Part shown: piece after piece, positions 1-4,015 of the stretch
Layout: each line of letters starts with the position of its first letter
Position numbering within the stretch: the stretch's first letter is position 1
NCBI GenBank assembly: GCA_039027055.1
Contig: JBCCLD010000220.1
Span: 1-7,672, forward strand
DNA length: 7,672 bases
Origin: JBCBEX01 sp039027055
GTDB taxonomy: Bacteria; Bacteroidota; Rhodothermia; Rhodothermales; Rubricoccaceae
Reading direction: 5' to 3'
Made by a program: the position numbers and the translations under genes
Notes under the pieces: model-generated
Databases searched by the model: none
The model's input: the letters and a program-made list of their open reading frames with translations, nothing else
What the model was told of the DNA's origin: nothing

Positions 1-2
1 CG

Positions 3-1277
3 CAGGACAGTCCTGACGCCGGTGTCGCCGCGGCTGAGACCGTGCAAGTCAACCTCAACTACGTCTGGACGATCATCGCCGCCGCGATGGTCTTCTTCAT
101 GCAGGCCGGCTTTGCGCTGCTGGAGACCGGCTTCACGCGCGCCAAGAACGCGGCCAACATCATCATGAAGAACGTGATGGACGTCGGTGCGGGCTCGCTC
201 GTGTTCTTCGCCGTCGGCTTCGCGCTCATGTTCGGCACCACGGCCGGCGGCTGGCTCGGCACCGACGGCTTCTTCCTGAAAGGCATCGAAGGCCAGGACC
301 AGACCTGGATCTACACCTTCTTCTTCTTCCAGGCCGTCTTCGCCGCCACCGCCGCGACGATCGTCTCGGGGGCCGTCGCCGAGCGGACGAAGTTCACCGC
401 CTACCTCATGTTCTCGATCCTACTTACGGGTCTGATCTACCCGGTCTTCGGCTCCTGGGCCTGGGGCGGGCTGTTCAACGGCTCCGGCTGGCTCGAAGGC
501 CTCGGCTTCATCGACTTCGCCGGCTCCACGGTCGTGCACTCGGTCGGCGGCTGGGCCGCGCTCGCCGCGGCGATGGTCGTCGGCCCGCGCATGGGCAAGT
601 ACATCGACGGCAAGCCGCAGCCGATGCCGGGTCACAGCCTCCCGCAGGCGGCCCTTGGCGTGTTCATCCTCTGGCTCGGCTGGTTCGGCTTCAACGCCGG
701 CTCCACGACCACGGGCGACACCTCGATCGGCCTGATCGCGCTCAACACGTTCCTCGCCGCAGGCGCGGGTGCCGTCGGCGCGATGGCGATCACGTGGCTG
801 CGTAGCGGCAAGCCGGACGTCTCGTTCACGCTCAACGGCGTCCTCGCAGGCCTCGTCGGCATCACGGCGGGCTGCGCCAACCTGACGCCCGACTTCGCCA
901 TCGTCACGGGCTTCCTCGCCGGCATCATCGTGGTATACGCGGCCATCGGCATTGAGAAGGCGGGCGTAGACGACCCGGTAGACGCCATCGCCGTACACGG
1001 CGTGTGTGGCGTCTGGGGCACCCTCGCCGCCGGGCTGTTCAACGCCGAGGCGATGTTCAACCTGGAGATCATCGGCGTGCAGATGCTCGGCATCGGTGCC
1101 GCCTTCGCATGGACGTTCCCGGTGGCCTACCTCCTCTTCACGCTCCTCAAGAAGACGATGGGCGTCCGCCTCAACGGCGACATCGAGCGGCTTGGCCTCG
1201 ACCTCCACGAGCACGACATCCAGGCCTACCCCGAGTTCACCGAGCCGGTGGACGAGAACAGCTACGCGACCGTCTGA
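3..1277 (+). CDS. amt: Ammonium transporter (Amt/AmtB family), 5' end outside window
   Basis: Inner-membrane channel that conducts ammonium/ammonia into the cell for nitrogen assimilation. The frame is open to the left edge. The first in-window start is a GTG at 42, but the codons before it read like a mature N-terminus (QDSPDAGVAAAET), so the true start and a signal peptide probably lie upstream. Numbering from the GTG (411 residues), hallmark Amt residues are all present: the first TM segment ends in ALLETG (25-30); the Phe-gate pair is F100 and F217 in WFGFNAGS; the recruitment-site Trp is W141 and Ser S221; D158 lies in DFAGSTVVH; the twin pore histidines are H166 and H319 (AVHGVCGVWG). 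The remaining hydrophobic segments fit the usual 11 TM helices, and a cytoplasmic tail follows (about 372-411). Family assignment is very secure. No glnB is visible downstream; it could lie upstream. A strong terminator follows the stop. Confidence 0.96.
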   Translation, partial: QDSPDAGVAAAETVQVNLNYVWTIIAAAMVFFMQAGFALLETGFTRAKNAANIIMKNVMDVGAGSLVFFAVGFALMFGTTAGGWLGTDGFFLKGIEGQDQTWIYTFFFFQAVFAATAATIVSGAVAERTKFTAYLMFSILLTGLIYPVFGSWAWGGLFNGSGWLEGLGFIDFAGSTVVHSVGGWAALAAAMVVGPRMGKYIDGKPQPMPGHSLPQAALGVFILWLGWFGFNAGSTTTGDTSIGLIALNTFLAAGAGAVGAMAITWLRSGKPDVSFTLNGVLAGLVGITAGCANLTPDFAIVTGFLAGIIVVYAAIGIEKAGVDDPVDAIAVHGVCGVWGTLAAGLFNAEAMFNLEIIGVQMLGIGAAFAWTFPVAYLLFTLLKKTMGVRLNGDIERLGLDLHEHDIQAYPEFTEPVDENSYATV

Positions 1278-1312
1278 CACACCCGACCAGACCGCGCGCG
1301 CGGCTGCCACCG

Positions 1313-1345
1313 CCGCCGCCCTCACCCCGAGGGCGGCGGTTTTTT
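1313..1345 (+). terminator. Rho-independent terminator of amt
   Basis: A perfect 11-bp GC stem (1313-1323 with 1329-1339, left arm CCGCCGCCCTC) has a 5-nt loop (ACCCC) and is followed directly by six T residues (1340-1345). It lies 36 bp after the amt stop codon. It should end the amt transcript and insulates the IS debris downstream. Confidence 0.93.
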
Positions 1346-1372
1346 GTGCGCTCGATTTTCTCCGGGGGTTAT

Positions 1373-1386
1373 CAGGACTTACGCAA
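1373..1386. other. Possible relic of an IS terminal inverted repeat
   Basis: The string CAGGACTTACGCAA lies just after the amt terminator and just before the IS256 remnant. Strings of the type GGACTTACGCA are, from memory, common at the ends of several unrelated IS elements. No matching partner end is visible in the window, so this is only a suggestion. Confidence 0.2.
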
Positions 1387-1409
1387 GGGCCATGCGGAGC
1401 GAGGGCTGT

Positions 1410-1607
1410 CGCAGTTCCCGAACACGGGTGTTCCGCGAGGTCAAACGCCGCACGCGGGTCGTCAGGGTGTTCCCGAGCCAGGAGAGTGCCGAGACGCTAG
1501 CCACGGCGGTGTTGCTCCGGGTCTCGGAGGACTGGTGCGAGCGCAAGTATCTGGACATGGCCCCGCTCCATGCTCTGGTTCACCAACCCACAAGATTCGC
1601 TACTTGA
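1410..1607 (+). pseudogene. IS256 (Mutator)-family transposase, C-terminal remnant
   Basis: The in-frame translation contains FREVKRRTRVVRVFPSQESA (1431-1490) followed by LATAVLLRVSEDW and ERKYLDM. This closely resembles the conserved C-terminal end of IS256/Mutator transposases (family pattern: ..REIKRRTRVVGIFPN..S.LRL..A...E..EEW..RRYL). A degraded version of the preceding RSTN.LERVN stretch can be seen from about 1410, with roughly two residues missing. Everything upstream, including the first parts of the DDE domain, is absent, so the gene is dead. The frame runs through about 15 unrelated residues to a TGA at 1605-1607. The DNA there (CACAAGATTCGCTACTTGACC) resembles the terminal repeat of IS256-type elements, which suggests that the original right end of the IS is near 1609. 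The fragment directly abuts an IS1-like fragment on the other strand. Confidence 0.75.
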
Positions 1608-1610
1608 CCT

Positions 1611-1703
1611 GAAGCGATGACGCAGCCCCCCGTTGAACCGCTCCACATGGCACGTCTGGCCTGCCCCCTTCTCCACCATCTCGTGATCGACCGAGCAGTT
1701 GTA
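1611..1703 (-). pseudogene. IS1-family transposase fragment
   Basis: On the minus strand, 31 codons read YNCSVDHEMVEKGAGQTCHV then ERFNGGLRHRF. The core KGAGQTCHVERFN..LRHR matches the conserved IS1-family segment (pattern K..GQTNH[IV]ERFNNTLRQR..RLVRKTLSFSK). The expected continuation (RLVRKTLSFSK..) is replaced by unrelated sequence at exactly the point where the IS256-like right end finishes, so the gene is cut there. The sequence upstream in this frame also lacks the rest of the transposase. It is a non-functional relic. Insertion of the IS256 element into an older IS1 copy is the simplest history, but that is inference. Confidence 0.62.
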
Positions 1704-1728
1704 GCTACGCCGTAGTACCGTGACCCGT

Positions 1729-1749
1729 CGAGACGGTCGGCTCGTCTCG
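1729..1749. other. Inverted repeat in IS debris
   Basis: Perfect 7-bp arms CGAGACG (1729-1735) and CGTCTCG (1743-1749) are separated by 7 nt. There is no T-tract. Its role is unknown; it may be part of the decayed IS region. Confidence 0.3.
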
Positions 1750-1768
1750 GCTTCAACGTCGCGTTTGG

Positions 1769-1826
1769 AGTTCCCCTCCTGGACAGAGCCTGCCCTCGCG
1801 AACGCGGGGGACAGGGGTGGTTGACC
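1769..1826 (+). repeat. Solo copy (D) of the hairpin module found inside the CTAG elements
   Basis: These 58 bp (AGTTCCCCTCCTGGACAGAG ... ACAGGGGTGGTTGACC) match the central part of elements A, B and C, in the same orientation. The internal arm CCTGCCCTCGCGAACGCGGG is otherwise found only in element B, while the right shoulder GGGGACAGGGG matches A and C. Neither flank resembles the rest of the CTAG elements, and no CTAGTGCA ends are present. So the module occurs independently of the larger element, or D is a relic eroded to its core. It resembles GC-rich palindromic intergenic repeats of the CCCCTCC...GGAGGGG...GGGGTGGTT type that I recall from Bacteroidota genomes. Confidence 0.8.
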
Positions 1827-2160
1827 AGGGTGACACTGAACCCAACAGGGTGAAACGGTCAGACTAATAGGTCGCTGTAGCTCTGGCTCTTCTGGTGGCG
1901 CCACAGCAACTTGCGCCAGAGCGCCTTGCACGAGGTCATCGCGGATACCCGATCCGCGCTTCCATCCTACGCTTTCAATTCGCCGATGTCAGTATGACTT
2001 GTCTCGTGGGTCACCGCGTGCGCAGGGGTGAGTGCGCACCGAAGCTTGCTCATACGCTGACTCTACCTCCAGCCGCCGTCCCAGTTTTCACCGCGCTTTG
2101 GTTGCGCACCGGCACGGCCTCACCGCATTTTGGGCCATCGTTTCCTATACGCCTCGCGCT
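1827..2160. other. Intergenic region with two hairpins and no supported gene
   Basis: No frame here gives a recognisable protein. Visible structure: CAGGGTGA occurs at 1826-1833 and 1846-1853 (20-bp period). A perfect inverted repeat CGCGGAT/ATCCGCG (1940-1946, 1952-1958) has a 5-nt loop. A second, GTGCGCA/TGCGCAC (2018-2024, 2033-2039), has an 8-nt loop. Neither is followed by a T-run. The base composition is less GC-biased than the genes. The promoter for the downstream plus-strand genes should lie near the right end; TATACG at 2146-2151 is a weak -10-like hexamer without a convincing -35. Confidence 0.4.
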
Positions 2161-2259
2161 ATGATCCCCCGTATCCTTGCCGTTGCCGGTGCTGGCCTCG
2201 TCGGCCTCTCGTTCTTCACGCTCCTGATGGCGATCTTCACGAGCTGCCACTCGTACTAG
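2161..2259 (+). CDS. Possible 32-residue hydrophobic membrane peptide
   Basis: An ATG at 2161 opens a 32-codon frame ending in TAG. The peptide has one short basic start (MIPR), then a continuous hydrophobic helix of about 23 residues (ILAVAGAGLVGLSFFTLLMAI is its core), and a polar tail FTSCHSY. It would fit a single-pass membrane microprotein. The stop is 33 bp before the preferred start of the L,D-transpeptidase, so the two could share a transcript. No clear Shine-Dalgarno sequence precedes it. I do not recognise a family. It could equally be a leader peptide or a chance frame; the unbroken helix is the only positive evidence. Confidence 0.4.
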   Translation: MIPRILAVAGAGLVGLSFFTLLMAIFTSCHSY

Positions 2260-2292
2260 AGTGCGGCCGTGGTCCGGTTAAGCGGTGTCGCC

Positions 2293-2805
2293 GTGAAGCA
2301 CGCATGGGTAGCCGTCTACCTCTTGGTAGCAGGCTCTGCGGCGTATGCGCACTGGCCGCTAGCTCCGCTTCCCTCCGACACGCACGTCGACACCGTCCAG
2401 GTGGAGAAGCAGGCACGCGTTCTCACGCTCCTGCACGAGGGCAAGCCCGTGCGTAGCTACCGCATCTCGCTGGGAGGCGACCCGGTAGGCCACAAACAAC
2501 AGCAGGGCGACGAGCGGACGCCTGAAGGCACCTACGTCCTCGACTGGCGGAACCCCAATAGTTGCTGCTACCGGTCGCTGCACGTCTCCTACCCGAACGA
2601 GGACGACCAGGCGCGTGCCGACGCAGGTGGCTACTCACCGGGCGGCGATATTATGATCCACGGGCTGGTGAACGGCACGGGGTGGCTCGGCCGTCTGCAT
2701 CGGCTGTGGGACTGGACGGACGGCTGCGTCGCCGTCACGAACGCGGAGATGGCGCAGATCTGGGATCACGTCCCCAACGGCACGCCGATCACGCTCCGTC
2801 CCTAG
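2293..2805 (+). CDS. Secreted L,D-transpeptidase (YkuD/ErfK-YbiS family)
   Basis: Cysteine peptidase-fold enzyme that in characterised relatives makes L,D cross-links in peptidoglycan or attaches proteins to it, acting in the periplasm. I chose the GTG at 2293 because it gives a compact signal peptide (MKHAWVAVYLLVAGSAAYA, cleavage after residue 19); an in-frame GTG at 2269 would add eight residues. The catalytic YkuD motif is complete: IMIHG (His123) followed by WTDGCVAV with nucleophile Cys145. Supporting family features are the early strand VLTLLHEGKPVRSYRISLGG and the TPEGTY turn. At 170 residues it is a minimal, single-domain member with no LysM or other wall-binding domain. The stop codon TAG lies inside the CTAG that begins mobile element A, yet the protein ends at the usual family position (NGTPITLRP), so nothing has been lost. 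It is convergent with the SDR gene. Confidence 0.93.
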   Translation: MKHAWVAVYLLVAGSAAYAHWPLAPLPSDTHVDTVQVEKQARVLTLLHEGKPVRSYRISLGGDPVGHKQQQGDERTPEGTYVLDWRNPNSCCYRSLHVSYPNEDDQARADAGGYSPGGDIMIHGLVNGTGWLGRLHRLWDWTDGCVAVTNAEMAQIWDHVPNGTPITLRP

Positions 2806-2964
2806 TGCATGGACAACCGGTCTTTTGCGATATCTGAAGCCATGTATGGAAGCTGCTAATGCAGTTCCCCTCCTGGATAGGAGGGGACAGGGGTGGTTGA
2901 CCGAATCAGCTACCCTGTCACGTCCAAAGCCGAAAGCGCAGACGACGCCTTGAGTGTGCACTAG
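2802..2964 (+). mobile_element. CTAG-bounded MITE-like element, copy A (163 bp)
   Basis: It begins CTAGTGCA and ends with the exact inverted copy TGCACTAG. Beyond these 8 bp the ends share only a loose CAA. It carries no plausible ORF. Internal structure: a CTGC/GCAG hairpin with TAAT loop (2853-2864); a perfect 8-bp hairpin CCCCTCCT-GGAT-AGGAGGGG (2867-2886); and a hairpin GACAGGG/CCCTGTC (2886-2892, 2913-2919) with an inner stem GGTTGA/TCAGCT closed by CCGAA. It sits exactly between two convergent gene ends: the TAG of the L,D-transpeptidase lies inside its first CTAG, and the SDR stop is 8 bp past its right end. If CTAG is the duplicated 4-bp target, removing the element restores CCC-TAG as the native stop. 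A 4-bp YTAR/CTAG target is typical of the IS5 group; the link to that group is inference. Confidence 0.8.
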
Positions 2965-2972
2965 GCTCCGGT

Positions 2973-3746
2973 TTACCGCAGGCCGAGCTTGCTGAACGCG
3001 CCGTCCACGACGAGGTGCGCGCCCGTGATGTAGCTCGCGGCAGGCATCGCTAGGAACGCGACGGCCCGCGCGACCTCCTCCGGCTCACCCACGCGCCCGA
3101 GCGGCGTCGCGCCGACGATCTTAGCGCGCTTGGTATCGTCCTGCAAGACTTGCTCGGCCAGGGGCGTGCGGATGTACCACGGGTGCACGGCGTTGACGCG
3201 GATGCCGTCCGGCCCCCACTCCACCGCGAGGAAGTCGGTGAGTTGGTCCATCGCGCCCTTGGTCATGGCGTAAGCGGCCGTCGAGGTCGCGAGGATGCGG
3301 CGCGTGGACACGGACGACACGTTGACCACGCTCCCGCTGGCGGCCTTGAGGTAGGAGTAGCACGACCGCGTCAGCTCGTAGGCTGATTCGAGGTTGACGG
3401 CCATGAGTTGCCGAAAGTCGTCGAGGGTGTAGGCGAGCGTCGGCTTGCGGAGGTTCGTCCCGACGTTGTTGACGAGCGCGCCGAGGCGGCCGCCGAACTC
3501 GGCCTGCACCGCACCCATGACGGCGGCACGTCCCTCGGGCGTGGCCACGTCGGCCACGACGCCGCGCGCGTCGAAGCCCTCGGCGACCCACCGCGACGTC
3601 TGCGCCTCGATGTCGGACGCCGTGCGCGCCACGATGAGCACGGACGCGCCCAGGTCGAGCAGCTCCTCCACGATGGCACGGCCGATGCCTTGTGTGCCGC
3701 CCGTGACGAGCGCGGTGGTGTCCGTCAGGGTCCAGGGGGTAGCCAT
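2973..3746 (-). CDS. Short-chain dehydrogenase/reductase, tropinone-reductase-like
   Basis: Cytosolic NAD(P)-dependent oxidoreductase with a Rossmann fold; physiological substrate unknown. The 257 residues are a normal classical SDR length. Visible motifs: cofactor loop TGGTQGIG (15-22), R41 after strand 2 (favours NADPH), D66 in VVADV, NNVG (93-96), catalytic Asn118 (AVNLES), Ser144/Ser145, Tyr159 and Lys163 (YAMTK), then NAVHPWYIRTPL, and a C-terminal ITGAHLVVDGA. The stretch GTNLRKPTLAYTLDDF and the general pattern are strikingly close to plant tropinone reductases and their bacterial homologues, a subfamily label that does not imply tropinone as substrate. The ATG start has no obvious Shine-Dalgarno sequence; 84 bp separate it from element B. 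The gene is bracketed by elements A and B as direct repeats, so it could be deleted or duplicated by recombination between them. Confidence 0.93.
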   Translation of the reverse strand: MATPWTLTDTTALVTGGTQGIGRAIVEELLDLGASVLIVARTASDIEAQTSRWVAEGFDARGVVADVATPEGRAAVMGAVQAEFGGRLGALVNNVGTNLRKPTLAYTLDDFRQLMAVNLESAYELTRSCYSYLKAASGSVVNVSSVSTRRILATSTAAYAMTKGAMDQLTDFLAVEWGPDGIRVNAVHPWYIRTPLAEQVLQDDTKRAKIVGATPLGRVGEPEEVARAVAFLAMPAASYITGAHLVVDGAFSKLGLR

Positions 3747-3830
3747 GCGTCCAGGTCGAAGGTGGAAGAAGGTGCCGCCTTCAACATAGGGCGCTGGGCC
3801 ATTTCGACGCGCCGCCGCCTACACTCCCCC

Positions 3831-4015
3831 CTAGTGCATGGACAACCGGTCTTTTGCGATATCTGAAGCCATGCACGGAAGCTGCGAATGCAGTTGCCCT
3901 CCTGGACAGAGCCTGCCCTCGCGAACGCGGGGGAGGGAACAGGGGTGGTTGACCGGGGCAGCTACCTGTCACGTCCAAAGCCGAAAGCGCAGACGACGCC
4001 TTGAGTGTGCACTAG
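3831..4015 (+). mobile_element. CTAG-bounded MITE-like element, copy B (185 bp, long-hairpin form)
   Basis: It has the same CTAGTGCA ... TGCACTAG ends and orientation as copy A, and the last ~50 bp are identical to A. It is 22 bp longer because the central hairpin carries an extra arm (GACAGAGCCTGCCCTCGCGA then ACGCGG), as in solo copy D. The base of that hairpin is GTT-g-CCCTCC (3893-3902) pairing with GGAGGGAAC (3932-3940), where copy A has GT-t-CCCCTCCT with AGGAGGGGAC: the sequence differs but pairing is kept. The third hairpin is retained in weaker form (ACAGG/CCTGT). The right end directly abuts the TAG stop of the TonB-dependent receptor (4016-4018, minus strand). The left end is 84 bp upstream of the SDR start, so the element may affect both receptor termination and SDR expression. 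Confidence 0.8.

Noticed and set aside
42..44. GTG at 42 as the real amt start
   Set aside because: Coding frame continues without a stop to the window edge with a mature-type N-terminus, and many Amt proteins have a signal peptide before this point.
420..1325. Long open frame antisense to amt (minus strand, about 300 codons)
   Set aside because: It is Arg/Ala/Glu-rich, matches nothing and overlaps a fully conserved transporter; long shadows are expected in GC-rich coding DNA.
1859..1939. 26-codon minus-strand frame reading MTSCKALWRKLLWRHQKSQS then YSDLLV
   Set aside because: It looks vaguely protein-like and could be a transposase tail, but no family was recognised and the upstream frame closes within nine codons.
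2635..2961. Open frames that run through the elements and give similar tails (for example ...FRYRKRPVVHAL on the minus strand)
   Set aside because: The shared peptide ends come only from the repeated DNA; each frame is joined to a different antisense region, so none is a conserved protein.
2793..2970. GCTCCG on both sides of element A, and CTAC..TCCCC on both sides of element B, as longer target duplications
   Set aside because: The offsets from the two element ends differ and the B pair is imperfect; CTAG itself is the simpler duplicated target.
2802..4015. CRISPR-like interpretation of the recurring repeat
   Set aside because: Copies are 163-185 bp and separated by whole genes; no short direct repeats with regular spacers.
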